Positions 40,642 through 49,589 of a DNA stretch of 64,000 bases are shown one piece after another. Origin of the DNA: an uncultured Syntrophobacterales bacterium (GTDB lineage: Bacteria; Desulfobacterota; Syntrophia; Syntrophales; UBA5619). A program made the translations under genes and the position numbers. The notes beneath the pieces are model-generated. The model saw only the letters and a list, made by a program, of their open reading frames with translations. It did not search any database and was not told the origin of the DNA. The stretch covers positions 1-64,000 of the forward strand of contig CAIYSL010000014.1 of the NCBI GenBank assembly GCA_903928915.1. Reading direction: 5' to 3'. Every line of letters begins with the position of its first letter. Within the stretch, counting starts at the first letter, position 1.

Positions 40642-41122
40642 AGGTCCTTCCCGTGATGTTGACGGTGATGGCCGCCGTGGAGCCCAGCCTGTTCGTCAGG
40701 GTCACGTTCCCCCCCGACACGGTTCCCCGCCGTTGGAAGTTGACCGTGGAGCCGCCGCTGAAATTGACGCTTACCAGGCGGATGCCGTTCCCGAACGACG
40801 CCAGCGACTTCGGGGCCAGCCAGACATTCTCCCAGGCGGCCGGGGGGTTGCGGGAAAGGACGTAGCTGTTGCCGCCCACGTCGAAGGTCATCCGGTAGAT
40901 GGTCACGCTATTCTCGACGGCCATCTGCCGCGCCGCAAACAGGTCCGCCATCACCTCGCGCGCCGCGGTCTTCAGGTCGGCGTTCGTGGAATACCGTTGG
41001 AACTGAGGCACGGCGATCGTCGCCATGACCGCGATCAGGGCCAGGGTGATCAGCAGCTCTACGAGCGAAAATCCGCTCCGCGAACATGCGCGGTTCATAA
41101 ATATTTTCTTGAATGTTTTCAT
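40619..41122 (-). CDS. fimT: FimT/GspH-type minor pilin
   Basis: Type II/IV pseudopilin of about 167 residues. Prepilin motif SGFSLVELLITLALIAVMATIAVPQFQRYS, followed by ADLKTAAREVMADLFAARQMAVENSV, the GspH/FimT block. The track start at 41146 lies in the -10 box of the likely promoter and cannot be used; ATG 41122 (MKTFKKIF) follows AAAGG, and ATG 41098 is an alternative. It opens the minor pilin operon. Confidence 0.88.
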   Translation of the reverse strand: MKTFKKIFMNRACSRSGFSLVELLITLALIAVMATIAVPQFQRYSTNADLKTAAREVMADLFAARQMAVENSVTIYRMTFDVGGNSYVLSRNPPAAWENVWLAPKSLASFGNGIRLVSVNFSGGSTVNFQRRGTVSGGNVTLTNRLGSTAAITVNITGRTYVQYTMQ

Positions 41123-41144
41123 AAAGAAATCTGCCTTTGGCTGC

Positions 41145-41174
41145 ATGATACGGGTAATGCAAATCTGTTGTCAA
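41145..41174 (-). promoter_or_regulatory. Sigma-70-type promoter of the minor pilin operon
   Basis: On the minus strand TTGACA (41169-41174), an 18-base spacer and TATCAT (41145-41150). Transcription would begin near 41138, leaving a leader of about 16 bases before ATG 41122. Confidence 0.75.
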
Positions 41175-41194
41175 TAGGAATCAGCAGCTGGCGA

Positions 41195-41208
41195 GTGAAC
41201 CAGTTCAC
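41195..41208. promoter_or_regulatory. Candidate regulator-binding dyad upstream of the pilin promoter
   Basis: GTGAAC-CA-GTTCAC, two perfect 6-base arms with a 2-base centre, at about -63 relative to the predicted start, the usual place for a class I activator. A second inverted repeat, CCTGTG ... CACAGG, lies at 41213-41234. No regulator is identified. Confidence 0.4.
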
Positions 41209-41316
41209 AGCTCCTGTGTGATGCACCTCACAGGTGCCGGGCAGGACGTGCGGGCGTGAGGATGCATCCGCTCCGGTGCGGGGGGGGGAGCACGGGGCCG
41301 GCTGCGCCAGCTGGTC

Positions 41317-42093
41317 TCATTCCCCGAAGAACGGGAGGAGTCCGGCCAGGTACTCTCCGCAGAACAGGTGAAGGACGGCAGCCGCGCAGAGGAACGGACC
41401 GAAGGGAACCGCATACCGCATATCCTTGCCCTTTCCCCAGATCAGCGCAACCCCTACGACCGCGCCCAGCAGAGAACTGACGAACAGGATGAACAGCAGG
41501 GCCTGCCAGCCGAGAAATCCCCCTAGCAGGGCCAGAAGGTTGACGTCCCCGCCACCCATCCCTTCCCTCCCCGTCAAGGCTTCGTAGTACACGGCCACGA
41601 AATAGAGGGTGCCCGCTCCGATCATGACGCCGAGGAAGGCATCGATCGGGGTGAGCCCGAGGAACAGCACGGCCAGAACGGCAAAGAGGGGAATACCGCT
41701 CAGGGTCAGGATATGGGGGATGAGCTGATGATCAAGGTCGATGCAGGTGATGACGATCAGCACGCAGACGAACAGAAACGCGGCGGGATAGGCCGGCGTC
41801 AGACCGTATTTCCCGAAGAGCAGGCCGGCGAACCCCGCGGTGATCACCTCGACGACGGGATACCGGAGGGGGATCCCCTCCCTGCAGTCCCGGCACCTTC
41901 CGCCGAGGAGGAGATAGCTGAGCAGGGGGATGTTGTCGCGGACCCGGATCGGATGGCCGCATCGGGGACAGCGGGAAGCGGGGAAGACGACGGAGAGCCC
42001 CTCCGGAATCCGGCAGATGCACACGTTGAGGAAGCTCCCCACTGCCAACCCGGCCAGGGTAAAGATGACCGTCAACCCAACCGTCGAGAACAT
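41317..42093 (-). CDS. pilD: Prepilin peptidase / N-methyltransferase
   Basis: Inner-membrane aspartyl protease of 258 residues that cleaves and N-methylates prepilins, so it serves the minor pilins downstream. Seen: AVGSFLNVCICRIPEG, the two CxxC pairs (CPRCGHPIRVRDNIPLLSYLLLGGRCRDC), catalytic Asp in ITCIDLDHQLIP and in GMGGGDVNLLALLGGFLG, and about seven membrane helices. It is on the same strand as the pilin operon but has its own 195-base gap. Confidence 0.96.
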   Translation of the reverse strand: MFSTVGLTVIFTLAGLAVGSFLNVCICRIPEGLSVVFPASRCPRCGHPIRVRDNIPLLSYLLLGGRCRDCREGIPLRYPVVEVITAGFAGLLFGKYGLTPAYPAAFLFVCVLIVITCIDLDHQLIPHILTLSGIPLFAVLAVLFLGLTPIDAFLGVMIGAGTLYFVAVYYEALTGREGMGGGDVNLLALLGGFLGWQALLFILFVSSLLGAVVGVALIWGKGKDMRYAVPFGPFLCAAAVLHLFCGEYLAGLLPFFGE

Positions 42094-42111
42094 CCAGCCA
42101 CCCGCCGGCGT

Positions 42112-42567
42112 TCAGCCGTCCTTTCGCTCCCAGTCGTAGGGGATGTCGTTGTCATGGGGGTGAACGCGGAATTCGTCCGGTTCCCGGTGATCGTAGGCCT
42201 CGGTCGGGGTGTTCACGACGATCGCCTCTTCCGTGGATATGCACTTGAACCCGTGAAATACCAACGGCGGGATATGGATGAGGATCGGATTGTGCGCACC
42301 GGCGAAATACTCGTCGATATTCCCCCGGGTGTTCGACCCCTCCCGCCCGTCGTACAGGACGATCTTCATCATTCCTTTGAGGACGGCCATGTTGTCGGAC
42401 TGCCGTTTGTGGTAATGCCATCCCTTTACCACGCCCGGATAGGCGGTGGTCATGTAGACCTGCCCGAACCGGGTGAACAGCGCATCATCGGCCCGCAGGA
42501 TCTCCATCAGCCGCCCCCGTTCGTCGGCAATCACGGTGAGCCTCTTGACCATCACCCCGTCGATCAT
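42112..42567 (-). CDS. dTDP-4-dehydrorhamnose 3,5-epimerase-related cupin
   Basis: Cupin-fold sugar-nucleotide enzyme of 151 residues. RGRLMEILRADD, FGQVYMTTAYPGVVKGWHYHKRQSDNMAVLKGMMKIVLYD and IPPLVFHGFKCIS are the RmlC-family blocks, including the catalytic His of GWHYHKRQ. It is shorter than canonical RmlC (about 180). The track start at 42681 is too early; ATG 42567 follows GGGGAGGG. It is next to a nucleotidyltransferase gene and could act as an epimerase or isomerase; the true substrate is unknown. Confidence 0.8.
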   Translation of the reverse strand: MIDGVMVKRLTVIADERGRLMEILRADDALFTRFGQVYMTTAYPGVVKGWHYHKRQSDNMAVLKGMMKIVLYDGREGSNTRGNIDEYFAGAHNPILIHIPPLVFHGFKCISTEEAIVVNTPTEAYDHREPDEFRVHPHDNDIPYDWERKDG

Positions 42568-42599
42568 CGTCCCTCCCCCGTCGCCCCCCCGGCTTTCGC

Positions 42600-43328
42600 C
42601 TACAGTCTGTTCGCCCCGGTCTTCATCACCATGCTCGCCGCGTATTGCAGGGAATCGAAGGTCCCGGCATCGGTCCACCACCCGTCCAGGATGTCCCAGG
42701 CGATCTTCCCCTCCCGGATGTAGAAGTTGTTCACGTCGGTGATCTCCAGCTCTCCCCGCTCCGAAGGCTTGAGCGTTTTGATGAAATCGAACACTCGTCT
42801 GTCGTACATGTAGATCCCGATGACCGCATAGTTCGAGGCCGGGACACAGGGTTTTTCGTCGATCCGGACGATCCGCTCCCCGTCGAAAGCCGGGACGCCG
42901 AACCGCTGCGGGTCCGGCACCTCCTTGAGGAGGATGCGCGCCCCCTCGTTCTGCGCCCGGAACGATTCCACGGCAGAGCGGATGTTCTTCTCGATGATGT
43001 TATCCCCGAGGATGACGACGATCTTATCGTTGTCGGTGAAGTATTCCGCGAGACTCAGGGCCGCGGCTATCCCCCCTTCCCCCTCCTGGTAGGTGTAATT
43101 CAGATGGCGCAGGCCGAATTCCTTGCCGTTTCCCAGCAGGCGCAGGAATTCGCCGGCACTGTTGCCGCCGGTCACGATCAGGATCTCATCGATTCCGGCG
43201 TTCACCAGCGTGCGGATGGGGTAGTAGATCATCGGTTTGTTGTAGATCGGCAGGAGGTGTTTGTTGGTCACCTTCGTCAGGGGATACATCCTCGTCCCCA
43301 ACCCGCCGGCCAAGACGACGCCCTTCAT
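42600..43328 (-). CDS. Sugar-1-phosphate nucleotidyltransferase (RmlA-like, short form)
   Basis: Makes a nucleotide-sugar, probably dTDP-glucose, from sugar-1-phosphate. MKGVVLAGGLGTRMYPLTKVTNKHLLPIYNKPMIYYPI is the signature motif, with VILGDNIIEKN and RFGVPAFDGERIVRIDEKP. The length of 242 residues matches the short RmlA form without the C-terminal allosteric part. The track ORF runs on to 44681 across ribD and is a shadow there; ATG 43328 follows GGGAGGAATT. It is 32 bases before the RmlC-like gene. Confidence 0.88.
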   Translation of the reverse strand: MKGVVLAGGLGTRMYPLTKVTNKHLLPIYNKPMIYYPIRTLVNAGIDEILIVTGGNSAGEFLRLLGNGKEFGLRHLNYTYQEGEGGIAAALSLAEYFTDNDKIVVILGDNIIEKNIRSAVESFRAQNEGARILLKEVPDPQRFGVPAFDGERIVRIDEKPCVPASNYAVIGIYMYDRRVFDFIKTLKPSERGELEITDVNNFYIREGKIAWDILDGWWTDAGTFDSLQYAASMVMKTGANRL

Positions 43329-43511
43329 AATTCCTCCCTTCGGAAACGCTGTCGGTGGGGCATCCATACCACATTTTTCCCGAAGATCACAACGGTAATC
43401 CCCGCCGATCCCGCCCGCACCGGCGACCGGCGGGCGGGACCGCGCGTCCCGCAGCGGACGCCCTGCGGAAAATACCGTGTACATCCCCGCCGACCGTGCT
43501 ATAAGCGGGCC

Positions 43512-44645
43512 ATGGCAGTCAGAACACGCATCCCGACCGATGAAGAGTTCATGCGCCGGGCGCTGCGGCTCGCCCAAAAAGGCGAGGGCAGGGTCAGTCC
43601 GAACCCCCTGGTCGGCGCGGTGATCGTCCGGGAGGGACGGATCATCGCCGAGGGCTACCACCACCGCTACGGGGAGCGGCACGCCGAGATCGACGCCCTC
43701 GCCAACGCCACCGAGCCGGTTGCGGGCGCCACCTTCTACGTCACCCTGGAACCGTGCAGCCACCAGGGCAAGACACCGCCCTGCGTCGAGGCGCTGATCG
43801 CCAGCCGTCCCACCCGCGTCGTCGTCGGGTCGATCGATCCCAATCCGCTCGTCTCGGGCAGGGGGATTGCGGCCTTGCGCCGTCACGGGATCGAAACGAC
43901 TACGGGGGTCCTGGCAGAGGCCTGTCAACGGCAAAACGAGGTCTTCTTCAAATACATCCGGACCGGTCTTCCCTACGTCACCCTGAAGTTCGCCCTCACC
44001 CTCGACGGCCGGATCGCCAGCGCTGCGGGTGATTCCCGCTGGATCAGTTCCCCGGCGTCGCTCCGGTTCGCCCACCGGCTGCGCCGCAGCCACGACGCGA
44101 TCCTCGTCGGCGCCGGGACGGTCCTGCAGGACGATCCGGAGCTTACCTGCCGTCTTGTCCGCGGGAAGAACCCGCTCCGGATCGTCGTGGATTCGCATCT
44201 GCGGACCCCCCCGGAAGCGCGCCTGTTCGACCAGCGCCGGGCCCGGACGATCGTCGCCGCGACTGCCGCTGCGCCGCGCTCGCGGCGGTCGCTCTTCGCG
44301 GGCCGCGGGATCGAGGTGCTGGAACTCGGCACGGATGATACGGGACGGGTCGCCCTTCCGGAGCTCCTGAACCTCCTGGGCCGAAGGGAGATCGGCTCCC
44401 TCCTCGTCGAGGGGGGTGCGGGCATCGCCACCTCGCTGCTGCGGGGGGGGCTCGCCGACCGGCTGGTCGCGGTCGTTGCCCCGAAGATCGTCGGGGCGGG
44501 GATCGACGCCGTCGGCGACCTCGGCATCCGGCGGATGCAGCAGGCGCTGCAGCTGAGGTTTGCGCGGATCCTCCGCAGCGGCGACGACCTCGTCCTCGAC
44601 GCCCGGTTCACCCCCAGGCCGCAAGCATCCGCTCCGCCGCCCTGA
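43512..44645 (+). CDS. ribD: Riboflavin biosynthesis protein RibD
   Basis: Bifunctional enzyme of 377 residues: N-terminal deaminase and C-terminal reductase acting on the pyrimidine intermediates of riboflavin synthesis. Deaminase zinc site: HAEIDALAN and LEPCSHQGKTPPC. Reductase block: LKFALTLDGRIASAAGDSRWISS and the GAGTVLQDDPELTCR block. The track start at 42645 is a shadow; ATG 43512 fits the family. TATAAG lies just before it with no clear ribosome site, so the mRNA may be nearly leaderless. Its 3' end overlaps the next gene by 38 bases on the opposite strand. Confidence 0.94.
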   Translation: MAVRTRIPTDEEFMRRALRLAQKGEGRVSPNPLVGAVIVREGRIIAEGYHHRYGERHAEIDALANATEPVAGATFYVTLEPCSHQGKTPPCVEALIASRPTRVVVGSIDPNPLVSGRGIAALRRHGIETTTGVLAEACQRQNEVFFKYIRTGLPYVTLKFALTLDGRIASAAGDSRWISSPASLRFAHRLRRSHDAILVGAGTVLQDDPELTCRLVRGKNPLRIVVDSHLRTPPEARLFDQRRARTIVAATAAAPRSRRSLFAGRGIEVLELGTDDTGRVALPELLNLLGRREIGSLLVEGGAGIATSLLRGGLADRLVAVVAPKIVGAGIDAVGDLGIRRMQQALQLRFARILRSGDDLVLDARFTPRPQASAPPP

Positions 44646-46215
44646 TCCCGTCCAGGGCGGAACTGACGATCCCTCCGGCATAACCGGCCCCTTCGCCGCA
44701 GGGAAACAGACCCGCCGTCGACACGCTCTGTCCGTCCTCCCCGCGAAGGATCCGGACCGGCGACGAGGTCCGGGTTTCCACGCCGATCAGCGTCGCCTCC
44801 CCGGTGACAAACCCCGGCATCTTCCGTTCGAACTCGGCGAAGCCCTGTTTCAGCGCCGCGACGACGAAGGGGGGGAGCAGTTCCTCCAGGGCCGCCTCCC
44901 GGACGCCGGGCAGGAAGCTGCATCCGCCGACCGGGGAGCCGCTCCGGCCAGCCAGGAAGTCCGTCAGCCGCTGCGCCGGGGCGGCGTAGGTCCCGCCGCC
45001 GGCGCGGAAGGCCCGCTCCTCCCACTGCCTGCGGAAGGCGAGCCCTGCCAGCGGCCCCCCGCCCCCCAGATCCTCGACCCCGACGTTGACGACGACGGCG
45101 CTGTTGGCATAGGGTCCGTCCCGGAGGAAATCGCTCATCCCGTTCGTGACGACGCCTCCTTCCTCGGCGCTGCTCCCGATCACCCTGCCCCCCGGGCACA
45201 TGCAAAAGGAATAGACCATCCGGTTCAGCGGCGCGATCTTTGCCGTGAGGGCATAGATTGCCGCGGGAAGTCCGGGATGACCGGCCCATCGTCCGTACTG
45301 GATCCGGTCGATCAGCTCTTGCGGATGTTCGACCCTGAGGCCGACGGCGAAGGGCTTCGGCGCAAGGGCAACCCCCCGCCCGGCCAGCAGCCGGTAGGTA
45401 TCGTCCGCCGACTGGCCACAGGCCAGAACCATCCCGTCCGTGCGGATCTCTTCCGCAGCGTTGACGACCACCCCGAGTATCTTCCCCCCGCGGACGAGAA
45501 GATCGCTCACGCGCGCCCCAAACCGCACCTCGCATCCCAGCTCCGCGAGCCTGCCGCGCAGGTTCACCACCACCGCCCGCAGCCGGTCCGTCCCGATGTG
45601 GGGGTGGGCGTCCGCTAGGATGTCAAGCGGGGCCCCCATTTCGACCATGACCTGTTTGACCCAGCCCGTGTACGGATTCTTGACCCGCGTCGTCAGCTTG
45701 CCGTCGGAAAAGGTACCTGCCCCGCCCTCCCCGAAATGGACATGGCTCTCCGGGAGAAAGGCGCCCCGATCCCAGAAGGCGCGCACATCGGAGAGACGTT
45801 CCGGGACGGCCCGTCCCCGCTCCAGGAGCAGGACCGGCATCCCCCGCCGGGCGAGCGTCAGCGCCGCAAACAGGCCCGCCGGGCCGCTGCCGATGACGAC
45901 CGGCCGGTGCTCACGCCGCGGGACAATCCCTCCCGACGGCGCCGTCCGCCGCGGGGCGGGGATGTCCGGCTCTCCGGTTACGGTGACCCCCGGCACGTCA
46001 CCCCGTAGGGACGGAGAACAATCGTCGCTGAGGCGGCAGCTCACCAGATAGACGAACCGGGGCGGGCGGCTGCGCCGCGCATCGATCGACCTGCGGAGCA
46101 CCTGAACCTCCCGGACCGCCTCCCGCTCGACGCCGAGGAGCGACGCGGCCCGCTGCCGCAGCAGTTCCTCCCCCTCGCCCAGGGAGAGCACCAGGCCGTT
46201 TATCGTGAACTCCAT
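44608..46215 (-). CDS. FAD-dependent dehydrogenase (COG2509 type)
   Basis: Flavoprotein of 535 residues. A roughly 100-residue N-terminal domain precedes the FAD Rossmann motif VVIGSGPAGLFAALTLARRG. Further blocks: EGGAGTFSDGKLTTRVK, DAHPHIGTDRLRAVVVNLR, VLACGQSADDTY, YSFCMCPGGRVIGSSAEEGGVVTNGMS and FPCGEGAGYAGGIVSSALDGIRAAE. The family is widespread but its substrate is unknown to me. ATG 46215 follows AAGGA. It converges with ribD. Confidence 0.85.
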   Translation of the reverse strand: MEFTINGLVLSLGEGEELLRQRAASLLGVEREAVREVQVLRRSIDARRSRPPRFVYLVSCRLSDDCSPSLRGDVPGVTVTGEPDIPAPRRTAPSGGIVPRREHRPVVIGSGPAGLFAALTLARRGMPVLLLERGRAVPERLSDVRAFWDRGAFLPESHVHFGEGGAGTFSDGKLTTRVKNPYTGWVKQVMVEMGAPLDILADAHPHIGTDRLRAVVVNLRGRLAELGCEVRFGARVSDLLVRGGKILGVVVNAAEEIRTDGMVLACGQSADDTYRLLAGRGVALAPKPFAVGLRVEHPQELIDRIQYGRWAGHPGLPAAIYALTAKIAPLNRMVYSFCMCPGGRVIGSSAEEGGVVTNGMSDFLRDGPYANSAVVVNVGVEDLGGGGPLAGLAFRRQWEERAFRAGGGTYAAPAQRLTDFLAGRSGSPVGGCSFLPGVREAALEELLPPFVVAALKQGFAEFERKMPGFVTGEATLIGVETRTSSPVRILRGEDGQSVSTAGLFPCGEGAGYAGGIVSSALDGIRAAERMLAAWG

Positions 46216-46320
46216 CGCATTTCCTTCATTGAATAAATCGCGCGCTTGGTATAGATATCGCCCAGTACGGGAGATGACCGGCGGCCTGTCCCCGGAGCCC
46301 CGCGCACGATGAGGAGCGCC

Positions 46321-46824
46321 ATGCCCTGGTATGCCGTCCACACGCGAAGCCGCCACGAAGACCGGGTCCACCTCGGCCTCACCCAGAAATCCTATCACTC
46401 CTTCTTACCCAAGATGGAGGTGTGGAGCAAGCGGAAAGACCGGCGGAAGAGGATCATGATCCCCATGTTTCCGGGGTATATCTTCGTCGAACTCTCCTCG
46501 CTGGACAATACCACCAAGGTGGACGTCCTCAAGACCTTCGGCGTCGTCCGCATCCTGGGGAAGCCGCGGGGGTCCGAACCGCTCCCGATACCCGATGCGA
46601 AGATCGACGCGATCCAGCGGATCGTCCAGTCGCGGGTGGAGGTGCAGCAGTTCCAGTACCCGAAGGTCGGCGAACCGGCCCGGATCATCGACGGCCCGTT
46701 TAAGGGGGTGGAGGGGCTGGTCCTGAAGGGCGATTACGAAAAGGAGCTGTTCGTGATCGGGATCGAACTGCTGCAGCGCTCCGTGGCGATTAAGCTGGAA
46801 GGATTTCAGATCACCCGGCTTTGA
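46321..46824 (+). CDS. Specialised NusG paralogue (UpxY/RfaH-like)
   Basis: Transcription-elongation factor of 167 residues. NGN domain: MPWYAVHTRSRHEDRVHLGLTQKSYHSFLPK, then MFPGYIFVELSS and TFGVVRILGK; C-terminal KOW motif in GEPARIIDGPFKGVEGLVLKGDY. It resembles the UpxY or RfaH type rather than the housekeeping NusG. Such proteins usually sit at the head of polysaccharide operons, but here the next gene is a 2-hydroxyacid dehydrogenase. ATG 46321 follows GAGGAG. Confidence 0.85.
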   Translation: MPWYAVHTRSRHEDRVHLGLTQKSYHSFLPKMEVWSKRKDRRKRIMIPMFPGYIFVELSSLDNTTKVDVLKTFGVVRILGKPRGSEPLPIPDAKIDAIQRIVQSRVEVQQFQYPKVGEPARIIDGPFKGVEGLVLKGDYEKELFVIGIELLQRSVAIKLEGFQITRL

Positions 46825-46936
46825 CACCCGCAGCTTGCCCGCCCTCCGTTCTGCGGGCCGCCGCTGCCCCGCGTGCACAGCGGAGACGGGATGGGGCAAT
46901 GAGAATCTCAAGACACCCTGACGAGGGAGGAAGACC

Positions 46937-47944
46937 GTGAAGCCAAAGATCTTTGTCACCCAGCCCATCGAGGAATCTGCGCTGCGCACGCTGCAGGCCC
47001 ATCTGGAGGTGGAGGTGCATCCGGATGTGATCCAGACGATCAGCAAGGAGGCCCTGCTCGCGGGAGTCCCCGGCAAGGAGTACCTCCTGTGCCGCCTCGG
47101 GGATCAGATCGACGCCGACGTCATCGCCGCCAATCCGAACCTGAAGCTGATCGCCACCATGGCCACCGGCTCCGCCGGGATCGACGTTCAGACGGCGACG
47201 CGGTTCGGGATCCCGGTGATCGCACGGTACGTCGACCCGCAGTTCCCCGAACGGGGAGTCACCTATGAGACTGCCGACCTGACCTGGGCGCTGCTGATGG
47301 CGGTAGCCAGGCGGATCGTCGAGGGCGACAGGTTGACCCGTGCGGGCATCTTTCCCGGACCGCATTCCCCGTACATTCTCGGATCACAGGTCCATGGGAG
47401 GCATATCGGGATCGTCGGAATGGGAAAAATCGGCAGGGCGATGGCGAAACGGGCCCGCGGGTTCGACATGCGGATCTCGTACTATTCGACCCACCGTCAC
47501 CCCGATGTGGAGCAGGAGTTCAACGCCTCCTTCCTCCCCTTCGCCGAGCTGCTCGCGGCTGCCGACTTCGTCTGCATGCTGCCGCCCGCCACAGCGGATA
47601 CGTATCACATGATCGGAGAACGGCAGCTGGCGATGATGAAGCCTACGGCATTCCTGATCAACACCTCGCGCGGCCCGGTCGTCGACCTCCAGGCGCTGAT
47701 CGCGGCGCTTGTCCGGAAGCAGATCGCCGGTGCCGCACTGGACGTGTACGAGGGCGAACCGCACCCCCTTTTCCCGCAGGTGCTTCTCGACATGCCGAAC
47801 GTAGTCATGACGCCGCACATGGGAAGCGCCGTGGCGGAAAAACGGGAACGGATGTCCAATGAAATCGTCGCCGAGGTGATCGCCTTCCTCCAGGGGAAAC
47901 AGCCCGCGCTCGTCTTCAACCCGGAGGTGCTCGGGAAGGGGTGA
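46937..47944 (+). CDS. D-isomer-specific 2-hydroxyacid dehydrogenase
   Basis: NAD(P)-dependent reductase of 335 residues that interconverts a 2-oxoacid and a D-2-hydroxyacid. Motifs: nucleotide fold HIGIVGMGKIGRAMAKRARGF, catalytic Arg in LINTSRGPVVDLQALI, Glu in DVYEGEPHP, and His in MTPHMGSAVAEKR. The glyoxylate/hydroxypyruvate reductase group is the closest match by eye. A GGGAGG site precedes the start. It is separated by about 110 bases from the NusG-like gene. Confidence 0.88.
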   Translation: MKPKIFVTQPIEESALRTLQAHLEVEVHPDVIQTISKEALLAGVPGKEYLLCRLGDQIDADVIAANPNLKLIATMATGSAGIDVQTATRFGIPVIARYVDPQFPERGVTYETADLTWALLMAVARRIVEGDRLTRAGIFPGPHSPYILGSQVHGRHIGIVGMGKIGRAMAKRARGFDMRISYYSTHRHPDVEQEFNASFLPFAELLAAADFVCMLPPATADTYHMIGERQLAMMKPTAFLINTSRGPVVDLQALIAALVRKQIAGAALDVYEGEPHPLFPQVLLDMPNVVMTPHMGSAVAEKRERMSNEIVAEVIAFLQGKQPALVFNPEVLGKG

Positions 47945-48044
47945 TCCGTCCGGATCCGGGGGACCGCGGTCCGGCTCAACGGAGCGTCACCCCACGGGAA
48001 GGGTCAGAAACGGTGCGACGGCGGAAGTCGACGCGGGGGGCGAC

Positions 48045-49217
48045 TCAGGGAATCCGGTCCAGGAAGGAGGGCTTGCCGATGGCGAGTTTCACCGCCTCGG
48101 ACATCAGCAGATGCTCCCGCTCTTCCCGGCCCATCCCCCCCAGGTAGCGCCCGCTCTCGATCAGCTCCCGAAAATCCTTCTGCGAGAGGACCGGATCGGT
48201 GCGGCTGAGCTTCCGCAACGCCGTCCCGACCGGCTGCAATCGCGTGCTCAGCCCCTGATCGGACAGCCCCTTGATCCGGGCGTATACGTCGATCAACTGA
48301 TCGGCCTCGGGCAGCTGGGGAGACTCCATGATCCGCTTGAACCCGGAGGCGAAGCGCTTGCAGCCCTCGAGGATGTTTTCCCGGCTGACCATGTTTATCC
48401 CGCCCCAGCCCGCTCTGAGCCATTTGAAGGCCGCATACCGGGTCTGAGCCTTGGCGTGGACGTTCTCAAACAGAATCGAGACCGAGAAGGCGTCGTACAT
48501 GTACGAACTGACCCAGCCCAGCCCCGCTTTGTTGATCCCCTTTTGGCCGGAATAGAAATAATTCCAATCCGTGTCCGGACCGATAATCGCGCCCTTCCGT
48601 CCCACCGTGGAGGGCTGTTTCTGCCGGGTCACGGAGAGGAAAAAATCCTTCCCCCGATAGTGCAAAAGGACCATCAGCCGGTCCATGTCATACCGATAGT
48701 ATGCCCCCGTGGTCAGGTCCGGGGTTATCTCTTCATACTCGACACCCCGCATGACGAGCGGTTCCTTCACGTTGCCGACCCGCTCCCACAGATCATCGAA
48801 CGGCCCCGTCGGTTTGGCCTGCCATCCGCCGAACCGGACGACCGAGGGAAGCGTAACGTAGGCGGGAATCCTGGAATTGTACGCGTACTTGATGACCCGG
48901 GGCAGCGGTGCCTTGACGTCGGTGAAGAAGTACGCGCCGACCGCGTTATCCCGTTTTCCCGGATTCAGGCCGGCATCCGCCCCCTTTTCCGAAATCACGA
49001 AGTCGAGCAGGCCCGCCACCTTTTGAACGTCAACGGAGTTGTCCTTTGCCGTGAGGAGAGCGGTGAGATAGTCGATCCCGTCACTCCAGCCGGGGCGGTC
49101 CGCACCCGGACCGGGGACAGCCGCTGCGGACAGGGAGGAACCGGGAAAAAGGAAAACCGGCAGCAAACCGGTCACGACGGTCAAAACCGACAGTACGCTC
49201 ATCCGTGCACGTCTCAT
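48045..49217 (-). CDS. Secreted protein of unknown function
   Basis: Protein of 390 residues with an N-terminal signal peptide (SVLSVLTVVTGLLPVFLFPGSSLSAAA). The mature part is mostly alpha/beta with an aromatic middle (KGAIIGPDTDWNYFYSGQKG, DMDRLMVLLHYRGKDFFL) and a helical C terminus. The chosen ATG 49217 (MRRARMSV) follows AAGGA; an ATG further upstream at 49235 is in the track. I do not recognise a family. Neighbours do not point to a role: a hydroxyacid dehydrogenase convergent on one side, an unrelated oxidoreductase operon on the other. Confidence 0.8.
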   Translation of the reverse strand: MRRARMSVLSVLTVVTGLLPVFLFPGSSLSAAAVPGPGADRPGWSDGIDYLTALLTAKDNSVDVQKVAGLLDFVISEKGADAGLNPGKRDNAVGAYFFTDVKAPLPRVIKYAYNSRIPAYVTLPSVVRFGGWQAKPTGPFDDLWERVGNVKEPLVMRGVEYEEITPDLTTGAYYRYDMDRLMVLLHYRGKDFFLSVTRQKQPSTVGRKGAIIGPDTDWNYFYSGQKGINKAGLGWVSSYMYDAFSVSILFENVHAKAQTRYAAFKWLRAGWGGINMVSRENILEGCKRFASGFKRIMESPQLPEADQLIDVYARIKGLSDQGLSTRLQPVGTALRKLSRTDPVLSQKDFRELIESGRYLGGMGREEREHLLMSEAVKLAIGKPSFLDRIP

Positions 49218-49589
49218 CACAATCCTTACTCTCAAGCCAGTCTCGTTTGAGGAGCTCGCGACGGCATGGCGCCACGGCTCTTCCGCTTCGCGGGAGCAGC
49301 CGGCCGGCTTTCGTTCCGCGTGGCCCCGGCAGGGTCAACCCTCGCTGCCGGCGGGACCCGATTCCCCGGGCATCGTCGCCGCTCGACGCGGGCACCATAG
49401 CCTTAACCACGGGTAGGCGCAAGCAAAATGTGAAACTTTCATCTTGACTTTCCGCACGAGATGCGCAAGAAAGCCACGTATACCAGAATATCCGGGAGCA
49501 TGCCCGGCGCGCGGGGTGCAGGAACCGCACCGCCGTCGCAGGCAGCCTCCCCGAGCGACCCGGTCACGCGAATTGAGGAGTAACCGCCT
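49218..49589. other. Divergent intergenic region
   Basis: About 370 bases between the secreted protein and the ferredoxin gene. I see a TTGACT near 49444 with no convincing -10 partner, and no ORF, tRNA or strong hairpin. It presumably holds promoters for both sides. Confidence 0.5.

Noticed and set aside
41129-41146. ATG 41146 as start of fimT
   Set aside because: It falls within the -10 box of the likely promoter; ATG 41122 has a ribosome site and lies after the predicted transcription start.
42600-44681. 693-residue minus-strand ORF
   Set aside because: Only the C-terminal 242 residues (from ATG 43328) are real; the N-terminal part is a shadow of ribD.
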